DNA from: Celerinatantimonas yamalensis
Lineage (GTDB): Bacteria > Pseudomonadota > Gammaproteobacteria > Enterobacterales > Celerinatantimonadaceae
Reading direction: 5' to 3'
Assembly: GCF_046054155.1 (NCBI RefSeq)
Contig: NZ_JBEQCT010000003.1
Coordinates: 327,051 to 391,050 of the forward strand
DNA length: 64,000 bases
The notes under the pieces are model-generated. The model made no database searches. It worked only from the letters and a program-made list of their open reading frames with translations, and was not told the DNA's origin. The position numbers and the translations under genes were made by a program. Numbering within the stretch: position 1 is the stretch's first letter; the number at the start of each line of letters is the position of its first letter. Positions 17,805-26,866 of the stretch are shown here, piece by piece.

Positions 17805-18773
17805 ATGGACGACGCTTTCATTGCTGCTTTTTTGTTTGACGGGCAAGGCGGTGCGCAAGACTTAACAGAAAGTCAAGTGCGAAAATGGCGACCGTCAGAT
17901 GGCTTGCTTTGGGTGCATATCGATTGCGCTAATGAACAAGGACGGCAATGGTTGGAAGAGGCAAGTGATGTTGATTCCATATTAGTCGGTGCCTTATTGA
18001 GTGAAGATACACGTCCTCGTATTACTCATTTTCAAGAACAATCACTGGTGTTTTTACGTGGGGTAAACCTCGCTGAAGGCGCTGATCCCGAAGACATGGT
18101 GTCGCTAAGGGTATTAGCCAGTCGAGAACGTATTATCTCGACGCGGCGGCGGCGTCTACTATCGGTTGTCGATATTATTGAATCGCTGCGTGCAGGGGAT
18201 GGGCCTGTGAGTACCTCTGATTTTTTAGCTCGGGTTTGTCATTACTTAACGATGCGTATTGATGCAGTGGTCGATGACATCGAAGAGCGGATGGCTGATC
18301 TTGAAGAGATCTTAATCGATGGTCAGGCTCAACAAGTTCGAAGCGATTTAACGCTATTGCGTCGGCGCAGTATTAAATTACGACGATATTTGGGGCCGCA
18401 ACGTGAAGCTATGTTTAAATTAAGTAGTGATCGCCGGAGTTGGATCGATGACAGTGATCGCCCTTTATTGCAAGAAAGTACGGACCGCTTGAATCGGTTT
18501 GTTGAAGAGTTGGATACTATCCGCGAACGAGCTATTTTGACGCAAGAAGAACTCGCCAGCCAAGTGACGGATCAAATGAACCAACGCATGTATGTGATGT
18601 CGTTGATTGCAGCCGTGTTTCTACCATTAAGCTTTTTTACTGGGCTTTTGGGAATAAATGTCGGTGGGATCCCTGGCAGTCAGAATGGACATGCCTTTGT
18701 CATCGTCAGCCTGATCTTATGCTTGATTGGTTTTCTTATTTTGGGGGTGTTTAAGCTGAAACGATGGTTTTAG
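17805..18773 (+). CDS. zntB: Zinc transporter ZntB (CorA family)
   Basis: A 322-residue CorA-type channel. A large soluble domain (1-255) with long helices rich in Arg/Glu is followed by two C-terminal membrane segments (~262-285 and 295-316). Between them lies the selectivity motif GIN in FFTGLLGINVGGIPG. ZntB moves Zn2+ in E. coli, reported as uptake more recently and efflux earlier. A perfect AAGGAG is placed before the ATG. The gene stands alone. Confidence 0.93.
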   Translation: MDDAFIAAFLFDGQGGAQDLTESQVRKWRPSDGLLWVHIDCANEQGRQWLEEASDVDSILVGALLSEDTRPRITHFQEQSLVFLRGVNLAEGADPEDMVSLRVLASRERIISTRRRRLLSVVDIIESLRAGDGPVSTSDFLARVCHYLTMRIDAVVDDIEERMADLEEILIDGQAQQVRSDLTLLRRRSIKLRRYLGPQREAMFKLSSDRRSWIDDSDRPLLQESTDRLNRFVEELDTIRERAILTQEELASQVTDQMNQRMYVMSLIAAVFLPLSFFTGLLGINVGGIPGSQNGHAFVIVSLILCLIGFLILGVFKLKRWF

Positions 18774-19420
18774 TCTGTCACTAAGACGGGCTTATGTAGC
18801 GGCTATATCCTCGTATGGCACACTGCAGCTCTGACTGGCATTGCGCGCTTTCCTTGCACCTGTGGGACTTAAACCAATTTGTTTCATGACGTTGGTCGTT
18901 GATTTCAGTATTCCTTTTTCTTCGAGTCTGCCCTTGTCCTCTTTAATGCCATTTCTGTTAGTACCCTCGATGGCATTTCAGTAACGTGTTGAAGCAACAA
19001 TGCTTATGTTGCACGGGTGCACGCTTCTATTCGTAAATCTTCGCGCTAATATAAAGCAAGAAATTCCGTTAGGGTTCCATCATGGTGCATCGCTGTTTCT
19101 ATTGGGACAAAGTTTCAATAATAATGCGGATGTGAGGCGCAATAACATCATTAAAATTTATTTATCTATATGATTTTACGATGATTATATCTTTATTTAC
19201 TGATTTAAAATAACTGTCATTATATCTGGAATGGTCTATGCAGAAAATTTAATTACTATCATACAGGTTACTCATATTTAGCATCAGCAGAGCATCTAGT
19301 TGAATAGATTAGATTGCATTGAAACGGCTTGTGTAAACACTCCCACTGTTGAGTTTTACAAGTTAAATGATAGCTGAAGATGACATCAGGGATTCAAAAG
19401 GTTAATAAAGGAGATGGACC
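18774..19420. other. Intergenic region with a possible gene remnant
   Basis: About 650 bp. On the minus strand from ~18985 to ~18795 a frame of about 60 codons reads with a protein-like, Lys/Glu-rich composition (EDKGRLEEKGILKS, then MKQIGLSPTGARKA) and has no start signal. I do not recognise it; it may be a degraded gene. The last 350 bp before amtB are AT-rich and presumably hold its promoter. I saw no sigma-54 site. Confidence 0.3.
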
Positions 19421-20815
19421 ATGAAGAGATTATCTTCAAAGCTATGTGTTGCTATGTTGGCGGGATTGCCAGTTATTGCGATGGCAGATACCCCGATCAC
19501 GGCGACAGCTGTACAGAATAATTTAAATTTTGTATGGACATTAGTTGCAGCATTTTTGGTTTTTCTTATGCAAGCAGGGTTTGCGCTGGTTGAAATCGGC
19601 ATGACTCGAGCTAAAAATGCAGCCAATATTTTGATGAAAAATGTCATGGACTTTTGTATTGGTTCATTGGCTTTTTGGGCGGTAGGGTTTGGTCTAATGT
19701 TTGGGGTTTCCAATGGTGTATTTGGAACCACTGATTTTTTCTTTAGCGGTGCATCGGGTGATGGTGCAGCATGGAACTATGCATTTTGGATGTTCCAAGT
19801 GGTCTTCTGCGCGACAGCCGCCACTATTATTTCTGGGGCGGTGGCTGAGCGGACTAAATTTAGCGCGTATTTAGCTTATTCAGTAGCCGTTTCCGCAGTT
19901 ATTTACCCCGTCTTTGGTAGTTGGGCATGGGGCAGTCTGTACCATGGTGGGGGGTGGCTTGAACATTTAGGCTTTATCGATTTTGCCGGTTCAAGCGTGG
20001 TTCACTCTGTCGGTGGTTGGCTCGCCTTAGCGGGTGCGATTGTTGTTGGCCCTCGCATAGGTAAGTTTGATAAACACGGTAAAGCAAAAGCGATACCTGG
20101 TCATAATATTCCTTTAGCGGGTCTTGGCGTGTTTTTATTGTGGTTTGGTTGGTATGGTTTTAACCCTGGTTCAACAACAACGGGGAATACCTCTATTGCT
20201 GAAATTGCTGTGACCACCACGTTAGCAGCAGCTGCAGCCTCTATTTCTGCCATGGCTTACACTTGGATCAAATATGGTAAAAGTGATGTCGGTATGACAC
20301 TCAATGGTGCTTTGGCCGGGCTGGTTGGGATCACGGCAGGATGTGCGAATGTCTCACCTCTATCAGCGGTCATCATTGGTTTAGTGGCTGGGGTATTGGT
20401 GGTGATGTCGGTCTTGTTCTTTGATCGCATTAAAATCGATGATCCTGTGGGTGCCGTTTCTGTGCATGGGGTTTGTGGTGCATGGGGAACATTAGCCGCC
20501 GGGATTTTCGATAAAGGTGGGTTCTCATGGGGTGTGGTTGGCGTACAAGCTGTCGGAGTCGTTACCTGCTTCTTGTGGGCATTTTTAGCCGGGCTGTTCG
20601 TCTTTAAAATTATTGACGTTGTCATTGGGATGCGAGTCACTAAAGAAGAAGAGATGGCCGGGTTAGATTATGCCGAGCATGGTGCCAATTCTTATCCAGA
20701 TTTCCAAGTGATCAATATGGGCGCAGGAACTCATATTGGTTCTGGTTCAGCAGGAAAATCTCAACAAGAAGAATATCCCGTATCAGGAACTTCAACCGCA
20801 CATTCACATGAATAA
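19421..20815 (+). CDS. amtB: Ammonium transporter AmtB
   Basis: A 464-residue Amt/Rh channel that conducts ammonium into the cell. A cleavable signal peptide (residues 1-22, ending AMA) precedes eleven membrane segments. The twin pore histidines are in VHSVGG and VHGVCG; the family blocks DFAGSSVVH and FNPGS are present. The C-terminal tail is long and ends in a His/Ser-rich stretch. There is no glnK next to it, unlike the usual glnK-amtB pair, so its PII partner is encoded elsewhere. AGGAG precedes the ATG and a terminator follows. Confidence 0.95.
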   Translation: MKRLSSKLCVAMLAGLPVIAMADTPITATAVQNNLNFVWTLVAAFLVFLMQAGFALVEIGMTRAKNAANILMKNVMDFCIGSLAFWAVGFGLMFGVSNGVFGTTDFFFSGASGDGAAWNYAFWMFQVVFCATAATIISGAVAERTKFSAYLAYSVAVSAVIYPVFGSWAWGSLYHGGGWLEHLGFIDFAGSSVVHSVGGWLALAGAIVVGPRIGKFDKHGKAKAIPGHNIPLAGLGVFLLWFGWYGFNPGSTTTGNTSIAEIAVTTTLAAAAASISAMAYTWIKYGKSDVGMTLNGALAGLVGITAGCANVSPLSAVIIGLVAGVLVVMSVLFFDRIKIDDPVGAVSVHGVCGAWGTLAAGIFDKGGFSWGVVGVQAVGVVTCFLWAFLAGLFVFKIIDVVIGMRVTKEEEMAGLDYAEHGANSYPDFQVINMGAGTHIGSGSAGKSQQEEYPVSGTSTAHSHE

Positions 20816-20840
20816 TTAACACTTCATTATCATTGCGTTT

Positions 20841-20867
20841 AAAAAGGTCACGGTAGTGGCCTTTTTT
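20841..20867 (+). terminator. Terminator after amtB
   Basis: AAAAGGTCAC/GTGGCCTTTT stem with a short GGTA loop and a T-run, 25 bp after the amtB stop. Confidence 0.85.
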
Positions 20868-20910
20868 ATTGCTGAAAGTGCGCTGCAATGGTATGCATGC
20901 TAAGAAAAAG

Positions 20911-20986
20911 TGGCGTCCCCTGCGAGATTTGAACTCACGTCTAAGACTTAGGAGGTCCTTGTTCTATCCAACTGAACTAAGGGGAC
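20911..20986 (-). tRNA. tRNA-Arg (anticodon CCT), with encoded CCA
   Basis: The minus strand folds as a standard cloverleaf. The acceptor stem is GTCCCCT with AGGGGAC, the D arm GTTC/GAAC. The anticodon loop CTCCTAA gives anticodon CCT, which reads AGG. The T arm GTGAG/CTCGC encloses TTCAAAT. CCA is encoded at 20911-20913. It resembles E. coli argW. This tRNA is a common integration target, but no integrase or att duplication is seen beside it. Confidence 0.95.
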
Positions 20987-21749
20987 GTATTCAAGAGAAT
21001 TCGAAGTATACGGATTTATCGAAGCTGAGTGAAGTGTTCATTGCCTAACAGATTAATAATTAAACAAATAATAATCAGAATAGATAACGGCTAAGAGAGT
21101 ATTCACGGCGGGACAAATGAACGGTGGATGCATTTCAAGGTTGCTTCGCGCTATAACGAGCAGTACTTCTTTCTAAGAACTTAAGTCATCAATGAGACTG
21201 TCGAACTTGGCATTTAGAGCTCGTCATAAAATCAATTCTCTGTAAATGAACCATCCTAGGTTTTATTCATTTAATAGTTATTTACCCACTAGATGAGTGA
21301 TCGCTCATTATTCATTATCTCCTGTTTTGTCGTGAAACTGCTAATGTGATATCCGTATAAGGTGGGGCGGGCGTATGTCTGTTCAGATTTTGAATGCTGC
21401 CTTGGTTGACTAGAAAAATGAGTCAGAACGTCCAGTAGTGATTATTTGTATGCTAATGATTGTTTGTCTAATAAACATAAATTGATTGAAAAATGTTCAT
21501 ATGTTTGCCCTGGCGCATAAGCGCTTTTAGCAAAAAATAAGAGTGCATGATGAGATGCATTGATTAATACAACAAATTGATTTAGATGTCATTTAATAAG
21601 TGATAACAAATTTTAGTGAATATCAAAAAACCAATCTATAGTAGTTATTAGATGAGTAAGAAGCTCATTCAACGAATGACAAAAAAGCTCTGAGTGTCTA
21701 ATTAGACAAGACTATAAGCGAGTGTACATATTTTAAACAAGGATAGCTT
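20987..21749. other. Long AT-rich intergenic region before the chemoreceptor gene
   Basis: About 760 bp without a credible gene. Near the 3' end there is a possible -10 (TATAGT, ~21637) and a perfect 14-base palindrome TGTCTAATTAGACA at 21695-21708, about 40 bp before the chemoreceptor start. A related TGTCTAATAAACA occurs near 21466. Confidence 0.45.
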
Positions 21750-23663
21750 ATGTTAGGTATAAATCGATTTATAGAGAACCTCTCAATTGGTGCAAAAATC
21801 GCTTCCGGATTTTTTGTTGTACTGATTTTGGCAATTATCGTAGGGTTGACGGGAATTCAAGGTGTCGGGCAATTTTTGACTAGAAGCGAGAAAGTTGCAC
21901 TAGCCTCTAAGATCGATCAGGTGATTGGTGATGCGAAAATTGCTCGTTCGCAGCTTGTGCAAACCGGTACGAACCAAAGCTACGATAAATTATCACAAGT
22001 TATCAAACAACTTCATCAATTGGTCGCTAAAGGTAAGCAAACTTATCGTCTTCCTACTTCTATCAAAATAGTGAATCAACTAGAGAAAGAATTAACGGCT
22101 TATGAAAGCACTTTTCAAGATTTTTCAACAATTAATAGACAGCGTTTGACACTCAATAAAGAAGCGAAACAACTACAACGAGATATCCTGGCAAAGTTTA
22201 GTCGACTTATCTCACAACTTCGTGAACATGATAGCCAATTGGCGACCATCGATGCGTTACTTGCTCAGCATGAACTTGATCAAATTAACTTAGAGTTGTA
22301 CATGCAAGTGCGACAAGATGAACCCTTTAAATCTGATGAAATTCAACAGCTTTTAGATCGCGTCGTCGAAAAAACGACTCAAGCACAATTGGGTAACCCA
22401 TCGCTGCAACAACTACAACAAGAATTGATACACGATTTGTTGCAAGCACAAGCCCTTATCAAATCATATTCTGGGGTTCATGATGCTGTTTTAGTCAGTC
22501 AAAATGAATTCTCGGCACAAGCCCAGTTAATGCATCAAAACACTGATGCGTTGACGCACTATCAAGATCTAAAACGTGTCAGTGATGGCCAGCAAATCAA
22601 GCAAAGAATATTCGTTGTCTTAGCGGCTGTTATTATTCTAAGTATTTTTATGACTTGGTGGATCCGTCGAATCATTGTTGGACCAATTCACCAATTGATG
22701 GCGGTTGTCGCATCAATTGCGACTGGGGATCTCACCCAGCAGGTGAAGACTGATCGTCAAGATGAAATTGGGCAACTCTATGTGAGTATGGATGAGATGA
22801 GCCAAAAATTGGCCGAGCTTATCCGCGCGATAGGCTCGGGGATCTCTCAATTGAGCAGCGCTTCAGAGCAGCTGAATGTGATTAGTCAGCAAGGCGTTGA
22901 ACGAGCAGGAAAGCAGCAGCAACAGACCGATCAAGTGGCGACTGCTATCAATGAAATGACTGTAACTGTTCATGAAGTAGCCAATAATGCTGAGTCTGCA
23001 GCACATTCAACCGATGAAGCTAATTCGGTGGTATCGCAAGGTAATCAAATGCTTGATGAGGCGGTTGCACTGATCCGTGAGTTGGCTGAAGAAATTACTG
23101 AGACGAACGAGGCGATGGTTGCCTTAAAAAATCAGACTGATCAAGTGGGCCAAGTGTTAGATGTGATCCGCAGCGTCGCTGAGCAAACCAACTTACTGGC
23201 ATTGAATGCGGCGATTGAAGCTGCTCGGGCTGGTGAGAGTGGCCGCGGTTTTGCTGTTGTCGCTGATGAGGTTCGTAGTCTTGCCAGCCGTACACAGTCA
23301 TCTGCAGAAGAGATCCATCACTTAATCGAGCAGTTACAACAAGGCGCAGAACACTCCTCGTCGATGATGCAAATGAGTCAGAAAAAGTCGTCTGAAAATG
23401 CGCAAAATGCGCAACATATGATGGAAATGTTTGAACAAATTAGCACGATTGTGGATCAAATCCGCGCGATGAATCAACAAATTGCCACTGCTGCAGAAGA
23501 ACAATCGCAGGTATCTGAGTCGATTAACCAGAATATTATGATGGTAAGAGATTTAGGGGAAGAAACAAATATTGCATCGAAAGAGTCAGCACAAGCGGTG
23601 GTTGGATTGAACAAACTAAGTCATCAACTTCAGGGTATGATTGAGCATTTTAAAGTGGCTTAG
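21750..23663 (+). CDS. Methyl-accepting chemotaxis protein
   Basis: A 637-residue transmembrane chemoreceptor. TM1 is ~15-37 and TM2 ~287-305. Between them lies a ~250-residue Gln/Leu-rich helical sensor region with no recognised ligand domain. A HAMP domain follows (~307-360, RIIVGPIHQL...GDLTQQV). The cytoplasmic tip with EQTNLLALNAAIEAARAGE and GRGFAVVADEVRSLA (~477-512) binds CheA and CheW. No C-terminal CheR pentapeptide (ends FKVA). AAGGA precedes the ATG. It is a single-gene unit; the ligand is unknown. Confidence 0.95.
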   Translation: MLGINRFIENLSIGAKIASGFFVVLILAIIVGLTGIQGVGQFLTRSEKVALASKIDQVIGDAKIARSQLVQTGTNQSYDKLSQVIKQLHQLVAKGKQTYRLPTSIKIVNQLEKELTAYESTFQDFSTINRQRLTLNKEAKQLQRDILAKFSRLISQLREHDSQLATIDALLAQHELDQINLELYMQVRQDEPFKSDEIQQLLDRVVEKTTQAQLGNPSLQQLQQELIHDLLQAQALIKSYSGVHDAVLVSQNEFSAQAQLMHQNTDALTHYQDLKRVSDGQQIKQRIFVVLAAVIILSIFMTWWIRRIIVGPIHQLMAVVASIATGDLTQQVKTDRQDEIGQLYVSMDEMSQKLAELIRAIGSGISQLSSASEQLNVISQQGVERAGKQQQQTDQVATAINEMTVTVHEVANNAESAAHSTDEANSVVSQGNQMLDEAVALIRELAEEITETNEAMVALKNQTDQVGQVLDVIRSVAEQTNLLALNAAIEAARAGESGRGFAVVADEVRSLASRTQSSAEEIHHLIEQLQQGAEHSSSMMQMSQKKSSENAQNAQHMMEMFEQISTIVDQIRAMNQQIATAAEEQSQVSESINQNIMMVRDLGEETNIASKESAQAVVGLNKLSHQLQGMIEHFKVA

Positions 23664-23814
23664 TCATCAGAGCATAAGGTCGCTATGCAGTTATAACGAG
23701 TATTACTCAATCTAGAATAAAACAGTGGGCAACTATTGTGTAGCGACTGACTTAATTCAAACTGCTACTATAAATTTATAGTGCAGAGGAATTACCTCAG
23801 ATAGGAGCTGATAA

Positions 23815-24216
23815 ATGCTAACGATTTTTTACGATGGACAATGCCCTTTGTGTGTTCGCGAAATGCAGAAGTTAGCACAGGTCGATAAGCGTCATCAGTT
23901 GCAGTTAGTTGATCTTAATATTGCCCATTTTTCTGAGAATTATCCATATATTGATACGCTTAAAGCGTCTCGTATTTTGCATGCTCAGACCCAAACTGGA
24001 GAGATACTACTCGGGTTAGATGCAACTTGGGCAGCATGGCAACAAGTCGATAAACATCGCTGGATTAGATTATTGCGCTGGCCCGTGATCGGTTGGTTTG
24101 CCGATGTTGGCTACTGGTTTTTTGCGCGCTATCGCTACCGATTCTCGCGGTTAATTTTGGGGCAAAAAACCTGTGATGAACTGTGCGGTCTGCCTTCGAA
24201 ATCGCGGGATAAATGA
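23815..24216 (+). CDS. DCC-family (DUF393) thiol-disulfide oxidoreductase-like protein
   Basis: A 133-residue protein starting MLTIFYDGQCPLCVREM; DGxCPLC is the hallmark of PF04134, with a thioredoxin-like CxxC (Cys9/Cys12 region). A hydrophobic stretch with FADVGYWFFARYR lies near 95-115, and a second Cys pair (CDEL C) is at the C-terminus. AGGAG lies seven bases before the ATG. The family is predicted to handle thiol-disulfide exchange, but the role is unproven. A decayed SDR gene follows. Confidence 0.88.
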   Translation: MLTIFYDGQCPLCVREMQKLAQVDKRHQLQLVDLNIAHFSENYPYIDTLKASRILHAQTQTGEILLGLDATWAAWQQVDKHRWIRLLRWPVIGWFADVGYWFFARYRYRFSRLILGQKTCDELCGLPSKSRDK

Positions 24217-24254
24217 TGTGGCGGCATACTCGGCGCTAGTAATTGATAGGTACT

Positions 24255-24769
24255 GAGAGCGCTATTGCGAAAGCGGTGATCACAAAACTTTGTGGTAATG
24301 CGTCTTGCGTGGTGATGCGTCTATCGCCGAGAAAAAACTCGGGCAGATTGCCTTAGCAATGTCACGCGTCATGCATTTGAATGCTTTTGTTCCTACGTTA
24401 TCGTGTTGATATTTTGCGCACTCAAGGCGCATGCAAGTTGTTTTTTTTCAGTGCGGGTGTTGGCCATATTAGTGATAATCATCGCAGCGGTTGGCCTAGT
24501 TACCGCAGTTCTAAGGCCGCGCTGAATATGTAACTGATTACCGACGCGTTTGAGTATGTTAGACGAGCCAGCAGGTGAAAATTGTCGCTTTTCACCCAAG
24601 ATCGACCGACACGCCACTATCGAAGCCATTTTTAAACTCGAGCACCATCAGCCAATTGTTTTCGCCTGACTTTGTTGCCCAGCAGTTATTTGCAGTTATG
24701 GACCATTTAGTTGCCGACGGCCGTGCCAGTTTTGTTGAGTGGGTTGGCGAGCCCATTCTGTGGTCATGA
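24255..24769 (+). pseudogene. Decayed short-chain dehydrogenase (CsgA/SDR-like) pseudogene
   Basis: Pieces of one SDR protein lie in order but in different frames. AIAKAVITKL is the end of the cofactor-binding helix. NAFVPTLSC then meets a TGA stop. GVGHISDNH and SYRSSKAALNM (catalytic Tyr-Lys motif) follow, then a TAA. The last piece is KIVAFHPRSTDTPLSKPF to GEPILWS with its native stop at 24769. At least two frameshifts, two stops and a missing stretch near the middle rule out a functional enzyme. The order of the pieces and the strong motif matches make the identification good. Confidence 0.85.
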
Positions 24770-24952
24770 ACTGAAACTATCCTGCTCGATGGGGCGTTGC
24801 GACTTGGGCCCGCATGCTCAGTGCATGGGCGACATGGATAAATTAGTGTAGTATCGCGCTCTTTGAGCGCGAGGTCGATGAATTCAGTTTGATTCATCAT
24901 CGTGAAAGGATATTTCTATTTTATTATTGATCCTCGGAGTTGTGTTTTATTT

Positions 24953-25201
24953 ATGAGTCATGATCAGCGTAATAATCCGTTACACGGGTTAACCCTTGAA
25001 ACCATCGTTACCCAACTTGTCGACCATTATGGTTGGCAAAGCTTAGCTCAGCAGATTGCTATTAACTGTTTTAAAAGCGATCCATCGATCAAATCATCGT
25101 TGAAGTTTTTGCGCCGAACCCCATGGGCACGAACCAAAGTAGAGGCGTTATATTTGGCTACATTTGATCTGTCTAATCCATGGAATCAGAACAAAAGTTA
25201 A
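24953..25201 (+). CDS. VF530/DUF2132 family DNA-binding-like protein
   Basis: An 82-residue protein starting MSHDQRNNPLHGLTLETIV, followed by VDHYGWQSLA, INCFKSDPSIKSSLKFLR and TPWARTKVE. These blocks define PF09905, whose structure (VF530 of Vibrio fischeri) is a four-helix fold with weak similarity to DNA-binding proteins. The frame opens at 24902, but family members begin at the methionine encoded at 24953. It ends eight bases from the convergent bioA stop. Function unknown. Confidence 0.88.
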   Translation: MSHDQRNNPLHGLTLETIVTQLVDHYGWQSLAQQIAINCFKSDPSIKSSLKFLRRTPWARTKVEALYLATFDLSNPWNQNKS

Positions 25202-25209
25202 GCGGTTAT

Positions 25210-26505
25210 TTAAGCCGTTTGAGTTGGGCAATGTGATAGTTCGCGAGTCACGCAGAGCATCGCTGAGGTGACTTGAGTGAGCTCTTTTGCGGTGATGACA
25301 AAAGGCGGCATAATATAGATCAGTTTGCCAAATGGGCGGATCCACACCCCCAACTCAACAAAGCGCTGTTGCATAGTGGCTAAATCCACAGCTTGATGCA
25401 ACTCAATCACCCCAATCGCCCCCAGTATCCGTACATCTGCTACTGCGGCGAGGGCTTTCGCAGGGGCTAGTTCCCGCTCTAACTGGTTTTCAATTGCGTT
25501 AAGACGTTGTGGCCAGTCCATCTGCAATAGCCGCTGCGTGCTGGCAAGGGCAATGCTACAAGCTAAGGGATTGCCCATAAACGTTGGGCCGTGCATCAAT
25601 ACTCCAGCCGCGCTGTTATCAATACTATTGGCGACTTTTTCGCTGGTAAGCGTCGCGGACAATGTCATATAACCGCCGGTAAGTGCTTTACCAACACACA
25701 TAATATCTGGTGAGATCTGCGCATGTTCGCAGGCAAAAAGTTTGCCAGTACGGCCAAAGCCAGTGGCTATTTCATCGGCTATCAGCAGCAAATTATAGTC
25801 ATCGCATAATGCCCGAACGCCTTTCAGATAGTTGGGATGATAGATCCGCATTCCCCCAGCACCCTGGACAATCGGTTCTAAAATAATTGCGGCGATCTCT
25901 TGATGATGCTTAGCTAATAATTGCTTGAGCGGTATCAAATCATCAGGGTCCCATGGCTTACCAAAGCCGCATTGCGGCGGTTTACAAAATAGTTGCTGCG
26001 GTAAAAAGCCTTGATACATCCAGTGCATTGAATTGGTTGGATCGGTGACCGACATCGCCGCAAAGGTGTCGCCATGATAACCGCGGCCAATGGTTGCAAA
26101 ACGGGTGCGAGTTTGACCGCGTCCTTGCCAGTATTGCATCGCCATTTTTAAAGCGACCTCGACGGCAACTGAACCTGAGTCAGCCAAGAATACTTTTTCC
26201 AAACCATCGGGCGTGATCTGAGCCAACAACGCACATAATTCCACCGCTGGCCGATGGGTGATCCCACCAAACATGACATGTGCCATCTGACTGAGCTGGT
26301 GTGATGCGGCGGCATTGAGTTCAGGAACATTGTAACCGTGGATACAGGCCCACCAAGAGGACATGGCATCAATTAGTTGCCGTCCATCTTCTAGTTCGAG
26401 ATAGACGCCTTTGGCGCGTCTCACTGGGTAGCACGGCAGAGGATGGCTCATGGCGGTGTAAGGGTGCCAAACATGGTGTTGATCACGCTCGATAATATCG
26501 TTCAT
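25210..26505 (-). CDS. bioA: Adenosylmethionine-8-amino-7-oxononanoate aminotransferase
   Basis: Makes 7,8-diaminopelargonate from KAPA with SAM as amino donor. The 431-residue class-III PLP aminotransferase begins with DQHHVWHPYT, the BioA signature. SSWWACIHGY, ADEIATGFGRTG and the PLP lysine in VGKALTGGYM are present. It is divergent from bioBFCD across a 355-bp region, the classic enteric layout. Confidence 0.97.
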   Translation of the reverse strand: MNDIIERDQHHVWHPYTAMSHPLPCYPVRRAKGVYLELEDGRQLIDAMSSWWACIHGYNVPELNAAASHQLSQMAHVMFGGITHRPAVELCALLAQITPDGLEKVFLADSGSVAVEVALKMAMQYWQGRGQTRTRFATIGRGYHGDTFAAMSVTDPTNSMHWMYQGFLPQQLFCKPPQCGFGKPWDPDDLIPLKQLLAKHHQEIAAIILEPIVQGAGGMRIYHPNYLKGVRALCDDYNLLLIADEIATGFGRTGKLFACEHAQISPDIMCVGKALTGGYMTLSATLTSEKVANSIDNSAAGVLMHGPTFMGNPLACSIALASTQRLLQMDWPQRLNAIENQLERELAPAKALAAVADVRILGAIGVIELHQAVDLATMQQRFVELGVWIRPFGKLIYIMPPFVITAKELTQVTSAMLCVTRELSHCPTQTA

Positions 26506-26860
26506 TAATTAATCTTTAGTAAATATTTTAGTTTTAATATATTAACAGAATATCATTAGATCCCGGTGTAATGCGATGACTTGCGATAGCATTTAATTTT
26601 CTGCTTGGGGGCGAAATTACCTGCTGCTCGCGATGTAATGGCTTGCTATTTATCAGTCTCGTAACTTTCTGTCGATAGCGAATGGTTGACGAAAGGCGAG
26701 ATTGGCAAAGGTGAATTGTTTTGTGTAGAGCGCATTGCTCGGTTCAATCGATATACAAACACAAATCGATTAATAAATATTCTTTAGTAAAGGTGTAATT
26801 CATATAAAGTTGACAGCTGTGTGCAGCGCGCTAGACTATTCGTCAATTTTCATCACTTGA
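26506..26860. other. bioA-bioB divergent control region
   Basis: AT-rich region holding the promoters of both arms. A promoter toward bioB is visible at 26810-26837. I searched for the BirA operator half-sites (TTGTAAACC and its inverse) and saw no good match, so biotin repression cannot be confirmed from this reading. Confidence 0.5.
26810..26837 (+). promoter_or_regulatory. Probable bioB promoter
   Basis: Perfect -35 TTGACA (26810-26815), a 16-base spacer and -10 TAGACT (26832-26837), ending 24 to 42 bp before the candidate bioB start codons. Confidence 0.6.
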
Positions 26861-26866
26861 TTGAGT

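Noticed and set aside
19421..20815. glnK-amtB operon
   Set aside because: No PII-like gene lies upstream or downstream; amtB stands alone between its own leader and a terminator.
20911..20986. Genomic island inserted at tRNA-Arg(CCT)
   Set aside because: This tRNA is a frequent target, but no integrase, no duplicated tRNA 3' end and no run of accessory genes lie next to it.
26506..26860. BirA operator in the bio control region
   Set aside because: No pair of TTGTAAACC-like half-sites with the right spacing was found.
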